DNA from: Dulcicalothrix desertica PCC 7102
Lineage (GTDB): Bacteria; Cyanobacteriota; Cyanobacteriia; Cyanobacteriales; Nostocaceae
Direction of reading: 5' to 3'
Assembly: GCF_003991905.1 (NCBI RefSeq)
Contig: NZ_RSCL01000007.1
Coordinates: 281,475 to 345,474 of the forward strand
Length of the DNA stretch: 64,000 nucleotides
A program made the position numbers and the translations under genes. Each line of letters opens with the position of its first letter. The stretch's first letter is position 1. Of this stretch, positions 43,935 to 53,231 are shown piece by piece. A model generated the notes under the pieces. It was not told where the DNA came from, did not search any database, and saw only the letters and a program-made list of their open reading frames with translations.

Positions 43935-44702
43935 TTATTCGTTTCCTAGGTAAGCTTCGATGACTGCTGGGTTGTTTCTTACTATGTCGGGTTTGTCTAG
44001 GGCTATTAGTTGACCGAAGTTTAATACTGCTATGCGTGAACATAGTCCCATAACTAGGGGAACGTGATGTTCTATAAGGATAATGGTTAGGTTGAATGTG
44101 TTACGTATTTGTCGGATGAAGTCGCTTAGTTGTTGTTTTTCGTTGGGGTTCATTCCTGCTGCTGGTTCATCGAGTAGGAGTATTTCTGGTTCAAGTGCAA
44201 GCGCACGTGCTATTTCTAAACGACGTTGGTCTCCATAGGGAAAGTTTTTCGCACTTTCATGCGCGCGCTCTTGTAAACCAACTAGTTCGAGTAATTCTAA
44301 TGCTTTTTGTTTGCTTTCAATTTCTTCTTTGGGTGCTGGTGGTATTCCAAACACACCTGTGAATATTCCACTCTTGGTATGTAAATGTCTACCAATAATC
44401 ACATTTTCCAAAGCAGAAAGCTCACCAAACAAACGGATGTTCTGAAAAGTTCGGGCAATACCTAACGAAGCAATATCATGAGGCTTTTTCTGAGATATTT
44501 CTGTCCCCTTATAAACCAACTTACCATCACTAGGAGAAATCAAACCAGTAATCAAATTAAATAAAGTAGTCTTACCGGCGCCGTTCGGACCAATTAAACC
44601 AAATATTTCATGCTCATGCACAGCAAACGAAACATCATTAACTGCCACCAACCCACCAAAACGTCGTGTTAAAGACCGCGACTCCAAAATAATATTACTC
44701 AT
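43935..44702 (-). CDS. livG: Branched-chain amino acid ABC transporter ATPase LivG
   Basis: A 255-residue ATPase starting at the ATG at 44702 (MSNIILESRSLTRRFGG). A longer open frame to 44825 would run through an intergenic repeat and overlap livM, so it is rejected. Walker A is GPNGAGKTT; LSALENVIIGRH and the LivG-typical AKNFPYGDQRRLEIARALA signature (PYGDQ replacing LSGGQ) are present; Walker B is ILLLDEPAAGMNP. It pairs with LivF as the two ATPases of the importer. Confidence 0.92.
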   Translation of the reverse strand: MSNIILESRSLTRRFGGLVAVNDVSFAVHEHEIFGLIGPNGAGKTTLFNLITGLISPSDGKLVYKGTEISQKKPHDIASLGIARTFQNIRLFGELSALENVIIGRHLHTKSGIFTGVFGIPPAPKEEIESKQKALELLELVGLQERAHESAKNFPYGDQRRLEIARALALEPEILLLDEPAAGMNPNEKQQLSDFIRQIRNTFNLTIILIEHHVPLVMGLCSRIAVLNFGQLIALDKPDIVRNNPAVIEAYLGNE

Positions 44703-44708
44703 CTTCCC

Positions 44709-44746
44709 TCTTACTCTGCGCTCTCTGTGTCTCTGTGGTAAAAAAA
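44709..44746. repeat. CTCTGTGTCTCTGTGG repeat, copy 2 (inverted)
   Basis: CTCTTACTCTGCGCTCTCTG followed by TGTCTCTGTGGTAAAA, between livM and livG. Same family as copies at 43898, 48185 and 52450. Confidence 0.85.
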
Positions 44747-44754
44747 TCCATATC

Positions 44755-45669
44755 TCACCCCTTCTTCCTCCCAAACACCCTCGGAGTAACCAACCCTTGT
44801 GGAAAAAATATAGTCCCCACAACAATTAACACTCCAAAAATAATCAACCGACCATCACGTAAAAACTGAGCCAACCAAACAGGCAACCCACCCGTATCAG
44901 CCAACCCCCTCAACACCTCCGGTAAAGCAGTAAACACCATCGCACCAACCACCGACCCCAAAAAAGTTCTCGAACCACCAATCAACACAAAAGTCAAATA
45001 AATAATACTCGCATCAAAAGTACCCTGACGAGCATTCCAAGTATTCAAAAAATGAGCGCTAATAGCACCAACAACACCAGCTAATACTGACCCTAAAGTA
45101 AAAGCCAATACCTTATAGTAAGTTGGATTAATCCCCATTGACCCCGCAGCTAACTCATCTTCACGAATCGCAATCAAAGCCTTACCTACACGTACTCGTT
45201 CCAAACGATAAATTAATACCATCGTCACAACCAACAACGGTAAACCCACCCATAAATATTCAATTGGATTTAAAAAAGGTTGAGGAATATTAAAAATACC
45301 AACGGCGCCACCTGTAATATCTAAATTAAGCGCTAATACCCGCAGTACTTCCACAAACGCAATAGTCGCAATAGCTAAATAAATACCTCGCAACCGCAAA
45401 GCAGGAATACCCACGACTACCCCTAACAACCCCGACACCACACCAGCAATTACCATCTCAAGAATTAGCAAATATACAGGAAATCCACCATCACTTTTAA
45501 ACACAGTCGTCGATAAAATTGCCGCAATATATCCACCCAGCGCATAAAAACCAGGACTTGCCAGCGATAACTGTCCTGCCATCAAAGGTAAATATAATGA
45601 TAGTCCAAGCAAGGCACCTAACACCATCGAGACTATCAACGAACCATAAGTATTAAAAAAATCAGCCAT
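44755..45669 (-). CDS. livM: Branched-chain amino acid ABC transporter permease LivM
   Basis: A 304-residue inner-membrane permease with eight or more hydrophobic helices. The LivM pattern is present: SLASPGFYALGGYIAAIL, GIPALRLRGIYLAIATIAF, the cytoplasmic EDELAAGSMGINPTYYKV coupling loop, and FVLIGGSRTFLGSVVGA. It forms the channel with LivH. An AATCCAAAAT-type repeat fills the gap to livH. Confidence 0.9.
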   Translation of the reverse strand: MADFFNTYGSLIVSMVLGALLGLSLYLPLMAGQLSLASPGFYALGGYIAAILSTTVFKSDGGFPVYLLILEMVIAGVVSGLLGVVVGIPALRLRGIYLAIATIAFVEVLRVLALNLDITGGAVGIFNIPQPFLNPIEYLWVGLPLLVVTMVLIYRLERVRVGKALIAIREDELAAGSMGINPTYYKVLAFTLGSVLAGVVGAISAHFLNTWNARQGTFDASIIYLTFVLIGGSRTFLGSVVGAMVFTALPEVLRGLADTGGLPVWLAQFLRDGRLIIFGVLIVVGTIFFPQGLVTPRVFGRKKG

Positions 45670-45670
45670 G

Positions 45671-45783
45671 TTGGGATTTTGGATTTTAGATTTTAAATTT
45701 TAGATTTTAGATTTTAGACTAGAGAATTTTAGACTTGGAACTCTAAACTTAATCCAAAATCCAAAATCCAAAATCTAAAATCG
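45671..45783. repeat. GATTTTAGATTTT / AATCCAAAAT short tandem repeats
   Basis: About 113 bp made of 7-10-nt units: (GATTTTA)n-like at 45675-45717 and (ATCCAAA)n at 45751-45776, roughly complementary to each other, so the stretch can fold back. It fills the livH-livM gap exactly. Confidence 0.85.
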
Positions 45784-46731
45784 TTAGACTTTTTGAATAA
45801 ACTTGCGTCCCAGTAAACCTTGTGGTCGCACCAGTAGCATGATGAATAAAATACCAAAGGCAACAGCATCTTTATAGCCAGAAAACTGACCTGGTACAAA
45901 TGCTTCAATAATACCAATCAAAAATCCTCCGACAACAGCACCAGGAATACTCCCCAAACCTCCTAAAACAATTACCGCTAAACCTCGTAAACCAAAAGCA
46001 ATACCAAAATATGGCCCTGCAATACTCACACTCGAAGCTAGTAAACTCCCCGCAACACCAGCTAAAAAACTACTAATAAAGAACGTTAGTATTATAAACT
46101 GGTCGGCGTTGATTCCTAGTAAACTTGCTGTTGTGGGGTCTTCGGCAATTGCCTGCATCGCTTTTCCATACTTAGTGCGATTAATAAAGTAAGTTAAAAG
46201 CGCTACAATTATTACTGAAACAATAAAGATAACTATTTGGACGGTGCGAATAGGTATAGGGTTATCATCTGTACCAAAGTTGATAGCAGAAGGTAAGTCA
46301 CCATAAGTATTAGCAGGAAAATTATAATTTTCGGCGCCAACTAAATATTGAATTAAGTTAACGATAACTACACCAACACCCAAGCTAGAAACCACCGTTA
46401 ACAAAGGGTCAGAACCTCTACGTCGTAAAGGTAAAAATGCTATTCGTTCTATAGCAACTCCAACTAAACCAGCCAAACAACTACTTAGTATTACAGCTAA
46501 CACAAACGGTAAACCAAAAGGTAACGTTGTATTTGCCAATACTCCACTAAACCCAAACGCACCCCCCATCAACGCATAAGTAAAATATGCACCAAGCGTA
46601 AAAACGGCGCCGTGCGATAAATTAATTATTCCTAAAATAGAATAGACAAGCGTATACCCTAATGCAAAAATTGCATAGGTACTACCAATAGATAACCCGT
46701 TAAGAAGCTGTTGAAAAAAGATTGTAAGCAT
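45784..46731 (-). CDS. livH: Branched-chain amino acid ABC transporter permease LivH
   Basis: A 315-residue permease: QQLLNGLSIGSTYAIFALGY at the N-terminus, INLSHGAVFTLGAYF, a coupling loop EDPTTASLLGINADQF, and LAVIVLGGLGSIPGAVVGGF near the end. About eight membrane helices are visible. It partners LivM. It starts 17 bp after the binding-protein stop, so they are translated from one message. Confidence 0.92.
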   Translation of the reverse strand: MLTIFFQQLLNGLSIGSTYAIFALGYTLVYSILGIINLSHGAVFTLGAYFTYALMGGAFGFSGVLANTTLPFGLPFVLAVILSSCLAGLVGVAIERIAFLPLRRRGSDPLLTVVSSLGVGVVIVNLIQYLVGAENYNFPANTYGDLPSAINFGTDDNPIPIRTVQIVIFIVSVIIVALLTYFINRTKYGKAMQAIAEDPTTASLLGINADQFIILTFFISSFLAGVAGSLLASSVSIAGPYFGIAFGLRGLAVIVLGGLGSIPGAVVGGFLIGIIEAFVPGQFSGYKDAVAFGILFIMLLVRPQGLLGRKFIQKV

Positions 46732-46748
46732 TATTTAATCAAGAATAG

Positions 46749-47948
46749 CTATTTAATAAACGCAAATGTACCTGTACTGCCGTCCTTCTCCATTTTTATT
46801 TGCGCCACATAGAAGTCTTTTTGTACTACTTCACCTACAGGTGTAAATGATATTTCACCTAATGGAGTGTTATATTTACCTGCTAATAACTGCTTGTTTA
46901 ACTCAGTTCGCAGTTGTGGAAGTTGTAATGTGCTAACTTTTGTCTTTTTATCTAGTGCTTGCAAAGCTTCGACATAAACTTGGACTGCTGTAAAAGCTTG
47001 GGCGCTAAATTGCGGTGGTTCTGTTTTAAACTGGTTAAAGTATGCTTGACGAAATGTCTTGTTAATTTCGCTCTTGTGTTCAGGACTGTAGGCTTGAGCT
47101 ATCATTACACCATCACACAAAGCTTTACAAACTTTAAATATATTAGATGTATTAAACCCGTTTCCACCTACAATTAAACCTTTGTAGCCAAGTTCGCGTA
47201 ACTGTCGAACTATATTACCTCCATCAGCAGCCAGTCCTGATATAATTACTAAATCAGGTTTGGCATTAATTGCACTTGTCGCTTGTGCCTGAAAGTCGGT
47301 ATCGGTAGTTTGAAACTTTTGGACTGTAACTACTTCTAAACCAGCATCCTTAACGGCTTTTTGAAAAATTTCTGTCTCCGTCTTGTTAAAAGCGTCGTTT
47401 TGTGCAAAGAAGACAGCGACTTTTTTAATATTGGGATTTTGCTTTAATGCGGCTTTAATCGCGTTTGGCGCCACTATAGATACAGGTGCTGAAACGCGCG
47501 CTACATAATCGCCAATTTCTGGAATATCCTTAGCTGTATTCGATGCTCCAATTACTGGTACTTTTACACGGTCAGCTATGGGACTTGCGCTAAATGCTTG
47601 CTGCGATAACGTTGGCCCAACAATTCCTACGACTCTATCTTTATTAATTAAAGCTTGAAAGGCATTGATGGCGCCTTGTTCATCTCCACCAGTATCTTGG
47701 TACACTAATCTAATCGGCGTACCGTTCACACCCCCCTTATCATTAAAATACTTCTCGGCTATTTTGACTCCATTTATCCCATCTTGACCAAGTAATGCCA
47801 CATTACTAGTTTGAGCAAAACCAATGCCAATGGGAATGGCGCCACTTTTTCCAGCATTATTTGTATTACCAGCGTTTCCACCAGCACAAGCTGTAACTAG
47901 TAAAGCGCTAGCAGTAAGTAATATTGTATTAGTTATAACTTTTTTCAT
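46749..47948 (-). CDS. Branched-chain amino acid-type ABC transporter substrate-binding lipoprotein
   Basis: A 399-residue lipoprotein from the ATG at 47948. A lipobox ends in LLVTACAGG, with the lipidated Cys near residue 21, then a Gly/Asn-rich linker and the type I periplasmic-binding fold (IGIGFAQTSNVALLGQDGI, DTGGDEQGAINAFQALI, VGIVGPTLSQQAFSASPI, VPVIGASNT). It leads the operon livJ-livH-livM-livG-livF and captures the amino acid in the periplasm; the precise ligand is not predictable. It is comparable to NatB of cyanobacterial N-I systems. Confidence 0.9.
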   Translation of the reverse strand: MKKVITNTILLTASALLVTACAGGNAGNTNNAGKSGAIPIGIGFAQTSNVALLGQDGINGVKIAEKYFNDKGGVNGTPIRLVYQDTGGDEQGAINAFQALINKDRVVGIVGPTLSQQAFSASPIADRVKVPVIGASNTAKDIPEIGDYVARVSAPVSIVAPNAIKAALKQNPNIKKVAVFFAQNDAFNKTETEIFQKAVKDAGLEVVTVQKFQTTDTDFQAQATSAINAKPDLVIISGLAADGGNIVRQLRELGYKGLIVGGNGFNTSNIFKVCKALCDGVMIAQAYSPEHKSEINKTFRQAYFNQFKTEPPQFSAQAFTAVQVYVEALQALDKKTKVSTLQLPQLRTELNKQLLAGKYNTPLGEISFTPVGEVVQKDFYVAQIKMEKDGSTGTFAFIK

Positions 47949-48371
47949 GACCAAATTATAAAAATGTTTCTACTCTTTATTAGATGCATTTCACACAGGT
48001 TATGCAGAATATCTGTAATGACTGCAAAACCGTAGTAAACTGCGCTCGTGAGTGAGCGTCATTTTTATTTGACCATGCTCGTGCCAATATCTCCAAGTCT
48101 TTTACATATCAATTTATGTAAAACCTCTTGTGGAACATTGTGGAACAGGCATCCCTGCCTGTGCATTACCTGTATTTATTTTTACTACAGAGTACGCAGA
48201 GAGAAGAGGAAGAGATTTGGCGCCAACTCTCGAATTGAATAGCTATGTATCTACTCTGCTAATTATTTTTAATCAGAGAATTTTACTTTTCCAGAAAAGA
48301 TGCTTACGGATTTTATAAAGTGCCAATTTTACGCTAAATTAAAATAAACGTAAGTACCTCCACTATGCCTT
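47949..48371. other. 423-bp divergent intergenic region with two repeats
   Basis: Contains a CTTGTGGAAC...GGAACAGGCATCCCTGCCTG copy of the CTTGTGGGATGGGC family (48124-48162), a partial CTCTGTG-type repeat (ACTACAGAGTACGCAGAGAG, 48183-48212) and one GGCGCC (about 48220). Promoters for the importer operon and the DUF4041 gene should lie here. Short open frames in it are repeat-derived. Confidence 0.6.
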
Positions 48372-49768
48372 ATGTTAGTAGCATTACTCTTGTTAGCAAT
48401 ACTGGGATTAACTATCGGCTTCACACAGCAAATTCAAAAAATTAAAAAAGAAGCCAAGATTGAGCAAGATAAGCTAAGGGAGAGCTTAAGTAAATATGAT
48501 GGACTTGTCTCGAAAGAAAAATATGAAGATAAACTAGATGAGAATATTGTTCTGAAAGAGAGTGAAATCAAAAAATTACAGATAGAGCAAGATAATATAT
48601 ATGCTCAAACTCGAACTATACAGCAAAAACTAACCGAAGTTCACGAAGAAGAGTATATTCAGAGATTTGCTTTTTATAAATCAAAATACAATTTTGGGAG
48701 TTCAGAGGAGTATAAATTCAAACTGGACAAAATTAGAAATAAGCAAAAAAGCTTATTAAAAAATGATGCCGCTGCAACTTGTTATACAAAGTGGGAAGTA
48801 GAAAACAGCGCTAAAAAAGGTAAAAAAATGATTAGTGATTACCTAACTGTAGTACTTAGAGCGTTTAATGGAGAATGCGATGCTGCTATACTTCAAGTCA
48901 AATATAATAATATTACTAAGCTAGAAACAAGAATTAACAAAGCTTTTGAAACTTTAAATAAGCTAGCAGAGACAAATCATTGTGCTATCACACGTGATTA
49001 TTTTAATGCAAAGTTAGAAGAGCTATATCTAACACATGAGTTTCAAGAGAAAAAACAGGAAGAGCTTGAAGAACAAAGAAGGATTAAAGAACAAATGCGA
49101 GATGAGGAAAGAGCTTTACGTGAAATAGAAAAAGCAAAACAAGATGCCGAAAAAGAAGAGAAACGTTATAGACTAGCTTTGGAAAAAGCTCGTCAAGAGG
49201 TAGAGCAAGCAACTGGCAGACAGCGAGAAGTATTAGAAAACAAACTCCAGCAACTCAATCAACAGCTTCAGGCAGCTTTAGAAAATAAGGAACGAGCTAT
49301 ATCGCGCGCTCAAATGACAAAATCTGGGTATGTCTATGTTATTTCTAATATTGGCTCATTTGGGGAAATGTTTACAAAATAGGTATGACAAGACGCTTAG
49401 AACCAGAAGAGCGCATTAAAGAACTTAGTGGAGCATCAGTTCCTTTTAAGTTTGACGTACATGCAATGATATTTTCAGAAAATGCTCCAGAAACGGAGAA
49501 TTTATTACATAACTATTTTAGAAACAAAAGCCTGAACAAAGTTAATGAGCGTAAGGAGTTTTTTCGGATTACGTTAGATGAAATAGCTAATGCTGTTGAA
49601 AAAATTGCGGAAGAAACCAAAAGTGTGAGTAAACCGGAAATTAGGTTCACTAAAATAGCAGAAGCAGAAGAATTTTATAAAACACAAGCTATTGAACGCG
49701 GTGAAACTCAAGCCCCCCAATCAACTTATACGCCTTCGTGGGATGATGATGAGTATGAACAGAACTAA
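48372..49768 (+). pseudogene. DUF4041 / GIY-YIG (T5orf172, Mug113)-type gene with a frameshift
   Basis: Part one (48372-49382, 336 residues) has an N-terminal membrane helix (MLVALLLLAILGLTIGF), a long coiled coil, the DUF4041 core, a second coiled coil (about 225-310) and the start of a GIY-YIG-like domain, SGYVYVISNIGSFGE. It then shifts frame and stops. Part two (49385-49768) resumes the same domain as MTRRLEPEERIKELSGASVP. Adding one A to the run at 49366-49368 joins them as FGENVYKIGMTRR, the expected family sequence. So a single-base deletion, a sequencing error or a slippage site splits the gene. The domain is associated with phage and mobile or defence contexts. No GGCGCC occurs in it. 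Confidence 0.8.
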
Positions 49769-49781
49769 TAAGTCATTACAA

Positions 49782-51923
49782 TTACTTAGCAACACATACT
49801 ACACGAAAGCCAACGCGGTTTAATTTATCATTTGAATCCCAACTTTTACGGAAGGCTGAACGACAATCTCTCGGGTCGTTATACCAAGAACCACCTCTTA
49901 ATAATCGTAAATTGGTACTATTATCATCAAACCATGCTTGTCCATCGCTCAAAGCATTATTGTAATTTTCACTCCAGCAATCTAAGCACCACTCCCAAAC
50001 GTTACCATGCATATCGAAAAGTCCAAAAGCATTAGCGAGAGGGAAAAACTCAACAGGAGTTGTTTTTTTTCTGAAGTTTCCTTTAAGTTGTGACCTATAG
50101 CTGTAATTACTGTCATAGTTTGCCAGTTTGGAGGTGATAGTTTCTCCAAAATGAAAAGGAGTTTTAGTGCCTGCACGACAAGCATATTCCCATTCTGCTT
50201 CTGTTGGCAGCCTATAATCGTGTCCTGTTTCTCTAGAAAGACGTAGGCAAAATTCCACTGCATCGTACCAAGAAACTTGTTCAACAGGTAAATTTGCCCC
50301 TTTAAAATGTGAGGGGTCTAGTTCTAAATCCCTATTAACTGTATTTAGAGTTGCTACTGCTTTCCACTGTGCTTGAGTTACTGGATATTTCCCTATTAAG
50401 AATGGTTTGGTTACTACTGAATGTTGAGGTCCCTCATTCGGAAGTCGTCTTTCCTCTGTTTCAGGTGAACCCATAAGAAATCTACCACCAGGTAGTAACA
50501 CTAACTCTAGTGAAACTCGTTTTTCTATGTATTGTCCGGCTGTTTGCTGATTACGTTGTATCTCCTGCCCCTTCTGGTCTATTGATACTACTTCAAACTT
50601 AAAAGTAGAAGTAGTAAAGGAAGAAGACAATATTTGAGGTGGTATATTTAGTAAGCTTATTGTCTCATTGGAGTCTGATTTGGTAGTAGAATGATTCTCT
50701 GTTACACTTTCTGGCACCAATCCCAAAGCTTCGCAAATAATTTCAAACTTCCTAGTATCAAGCATTTCTTGCTTAAAGAAGCGAAGAATTGTACTTTTAC
50801 TTATGCAACATACCTCAGCAAGTTTTGCGTAAGTGAATTTTTTCTCTGTCTTGGCAAGATTCGCTAATTCGGCGCCGTTGTTAGATAATTTTACATAACT
50901 AGCTTTTTGATTAGGTTTGTCATAATTTGTTGACAATGTAGAACTTTCTTCACTGCTGCGGCTATTGGAAGTATAATCTGGTTGAAATTCTGTTTGAATA
51001 TCAGCTTGAGTTTTAGAAGTTTTTAAAGCAATGCGCTTAATTGCATTAATTGCTTGGTTATCTATGATAGAAGCTTCTAAAACTCTAATCCACAGTTGTT
51101 CAGCCAACTCTAATTTTCCTTCTGCCTCAGCTTCAAAGGCATCAGCTTTGAGAATACTAACATCTGTGGGCGTTGCTTGCTTAGGTAATAAGATTAAATG
51201 TAATTTTGTCGCCGGCTCTGCAATCGTGTATGGCGTTTGTCGAGGCTTTTTATAGCGACTATTGATTTCAGGAACTTGATTACGTAAATATTGGTAGAGA
51301 CGGTCAACGGTTGCACAATTATTCTTTCCCTGTATTCGTAAAGCTTGAAGCAAACTGTACGTGAATGAGCCATGTTGAAACTCATCAATTTCGTAAGAAC
51401 GCTCATTAGGACTACAGGAAAAAAAAGTAACAATGCCCTGTTGCTTTTCGACCCCAACTCCTTCTCCATCTCGGTCACCTTCATTGCGACAAGCATCAAG
51501 AAAAAGAATCACGTTATCAGCACCACATCTACGTAATCGTTCGCTAATGTAATTAATTGAAATAGCTGTACGTTGTATATTGCCAGGGTCAGCATCGCTA
51601 GGCATTAAGTAATCTCGATTAAGATGTCTTTTTCCATGCCCAGCAAAGAAAAACCATATATTGTCACCTGCTCCTAAAAACTTTTCCTCAAAGCGTGCTC
51701 GTAAAAAGCGTGAGAGAGTACCATAAGTAGGCTGTGAGCGCATTGGTGAACCGTAGTCCTGCTGAATAGGAGGTGAGTCGTCAGAAAAATAGTAAACTTC
51801 CTCAAAATCTAATTGATTAAAACAAAAAGCTCTAAATGCCTCCGCATCACGTTTAGCATAGTTGAGGGGAGCCAAATAATCGTATTCATTAATCCCAATT
51901 GCGATAGCCCAGTTTCTCACCAT
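49782..51923 (-). CDS. Caspase-HTH-FGE-sulfatase fusion (orthocaspase)
   Basis: A 713-residue three-part protein. Residues 1-245 are a caspase-like C14 peptidase: NWAIAIGINEYD, His96 in FFFAGHGKR, and Cys145 in VILFLDACRNEGD, so the catalytic dyad is intact. Residues 350-405 look like an XRE-type helix-turn-helix (FTYAKLAEVCCISKSTILRF, then FEIICEALGLVPESV). Residues 465-713 are a formylglycine-generating-enzyme-like domain (LLPGGRFLMGSPETEERR, YPVTQAQWKAV, RLPTEAEWEYACRAG, LFDMHGNVWEWCLDCW, LRGGSWYNDPRDCRSAFR). Caspases of this kind cleave after Arg/Lys and are linked to stress death or defence. The small gene 41 bp upstream is likely its partner. FGE-type domains without copper-site cysteines often serve as binding modules. 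Confidence 0.88.
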   Translation of the reverse strand: MVRNWAIAIGINEYDYLAPLNYAKRDAEAFRAFCFNQLDFEEVYYFSDDSPPIQQDYGSPMRSQPTYGTLSRFLRARFEEKFLGAGDNIWFFFAGHGKRHLNRDYLMPSDADPGNIQRTAISINYISERLRRCGADNVILFLDACRNEGDRDGEGVGVEKQQGIVTFFSCSPNERSYEIDEFQHGSFTYSLLQALRIQGKNNCATVDRLYQYLRNQVPEINSRYKKPRQTPYTIAEPATKLHLILLPKQATPTDVSILKADAFEAEAEGKLELAEQLWIRVLEASIIDNQAINAIKRIALKTSKTQADIQTEFQPDYTSNSRSSEESSTLSTNYDKPNQKASYVKLSNNGAELANLAKTEKKFTYAKLAEVCCISKSTILRFFKQEMLDTRKFEIICEALGLVPESVTENHSTTKSDSNETISLLNIPPQILSSSFTTSTFKFEVVSIDQKGQEIQRNQQTAGQYIEKRVSLELVLLPGGRFLMGSPETEERRLPNEGPQHSVVTKPFLIGKYPVTQAQWKAVATLNTVNRDLELDPSHFKGANLPVEQVSWYDAVEFCLRLSRETGHDYRLPTEAEWEYACRAGTKTPFHFGETITSKLANYDSNYSYRSQLKGNFRKKTTPVEFFPLANAFGLFDMHGNVWEWCLDCWSENYNNALSDGQAWFDDNSTNLRLLRGGSWYNDPRDCRSAFRKSWDSNDKLNRVGFRVVCVAK

Positions 51924-51964
51924 TAGTCAAGTTATGGCAATCCAAATATCTTTTAATTTCTGGT

Positions 51965-52324
51965 TCACTGACGAGTAAATTTTAAGGTAATTCCTCCTTT
52001 ATTGGAAACCTTACTTCCTGTTCCCATTAAACTTACCTGCCCTTCCGCATTTATTTCTAGAGAAACTTCGACTTCGCTAAGTTTCATTCCTGTTTGTTGC
52101 TCTGCTTGATTAAATACATCCCCTACCACTTTTACTAAACCACTTATCTGAGTTTTAAGGGTGAATGCGTCTATTTGTACTCGTTTTTTAATTGCAGAGG
52201 ATAATTTTTCCGTTATTCTTGAACCAAAACCTCCTCCTGTGTCGATACTGTCTCTAGCTCCACTTATACTTGTTGATTCAGGAACGTCTTCAACTACGAC
52301 CCAGATAGTAGATTCCTCGGACAT
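51965..52324 (-). CDS. Small Pepco/Trypco-like (CU044_2847-type) protein
   Basis: A 119-residue protein: IWVVVEDVPES at the start, a Gly/Ser linker, an amphipathic helical middle (ITEKLSSAIKKRVQIDAFTL, LVKVVGDVFNQAEQQ) and a C-terminal hairpin LSEVEVSLEINAEGQVSLMG with KGGITLKF. This pattern recalls the small peptidase-co-occurring domains (Pepco, Trypco) found next to caspases and trypsin-like proteases in bacterial conflict systems; the assignment is from memory and tentative. It is encoded directly before the caspase gene on the same strand, consistent with a regulatory or adaptor role. Confidence 0.65.
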   Translation of the reverse strand: MSEESTIWVVVEDVPESTSISGARDSIDTGGGFGSRITEKLSSAIKKRVQIDAFTLKTQISGLVKVVGDVFNQAEQQTGMKLSEVEVSLEINAEGQVSLMGTGSKVSNKGGITLKFTRQ

Positions 52325-52449
52325 ATTAATTATCAGCCTATTGAATGTACAGAGTAGCGCTTTTATATAGTTTACCAGGTAGATTCACTTACTACAATTT
52401 TTAATGCCCACTTGTGTCATTAATTCTGAGGAGTTCATCCTAGTTTTAC

Positions 52450-52490
52450 TTTCTCCTCTGTATTCTCTGTGTCTCTGTGGTAACAAAATG
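52450..52490. repeat. CTCTGTGTCTCTGTGG repeat
   Basis: CTCCTCTGTATTCTCTGTGT followed by CTCTGTGGTAACA, between the Pepco-like gene and the GST gene. Confidence 0.8.
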
Positions 52491-52562
52491 CATGTACTGC
52501 ACAGGCGAAACGCCCATGCTACAGTTTTCCAAAAGGCGCCTGGATATGGTAAGTAAGAGCGC

Positions 52563-53165
52563 TTACGCTATACTCATCCCCTTCTGTACTGCTGGACGCT
52601 GCTGAAGGGTTTCTACCCAACGTTTGAGGTGAAGATGATTATTTAAGGTCAAACCTTGCATCTCGTAAATTGCTACCCAAGGATATGTGGCAATATCGGC
52701 AATTGAATATTCTCCACATATATACTCGTTATTGCTAAGTTGTTTATCTAAAACTCCGTACAAACGTATTGTTTCTTTTTCGTAGCGTTCGATAGCGTAG
52801 GGAATTTTTTCTGGAGCGTATTTTTTAAAGTGGTTGAGTTGTCCAAACATCGGTCCAACGCTTCCCATTTGGAACATTAGCCATTCAATGACTTGATATT
52901 TACCTTTTTGGTCGCTTGGCAGCAGTTTTCCTGTTTTCTCTGCTAGATACATTAAAATGGCGCCGGATTCAAATACTGTAATTCCGGTTTCTTGGTCGAT
53001 GATTGCAGGTATTTTACTGTTAGGGTTGATGGCTATATATTCGGGTTTGAATTGGTCGTTTTTGGTTATGTCGATTTTGTGTATGTTGTAGGGAAGTTGT
53101 ATTTCCTCTAGCATTATTGAGGGTTTGTAGCCGTTGGGTGTTGTGAAGGTGTATAGGTCAATCAT
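52563..53165 (-). CDS. Glutathione S-transferase (YfcG/YghU-like)
   Basis: A 200-residue transferase. The thioredoxin-fold N-terminus reads LYTFTTPNGYKPSIMLEE, with the TPNG(Y/R)K active-site pattern of Nu-class disulfide-reducing GSTs rather than a catalytic Ser/Tyr; SKIPAIID carries the cis-proline and VFESGAILMYLAEKTG binds glutathione. The all-helical C-terminal domain includes CGEYSIADIATYPWV. It probably detoxifies peroxides or disulfides in the cytoplasm. Stands alone. Confidence 0.9.
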   Translation of the reverse strand: MIDLYTFTTPNGYKPSIMLEEIQLPYNIHKIDITKNDQFKPEYIAINPNSKIPAIIDQETGITVFESGAILMYLAEKTGKLLPSDQKGKYQVIEWLMFQMGSVGPMFGQLNHFKKYAPEKIPYAIERYEKETIRLYGVLDKQLSNNEYICGEYSIADIATYPWVAIYEMQGLTLNNHLHLKRWVETLQQRPAVQKGMSIA

Positions 53166-53231
53166 GATAAAGTACCCTCGATTTGTTTACCGAAGGTAGT
53201 CTAGCAAGAAGAAGGTATATTAGGTATCTAT

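Noticed and set aside
44703-44825. N-terminal extension of livG
   Set aside because: It would be coded by a dispersed repeat and overlap livM; the ATG at 44702 gives a normal LivG.
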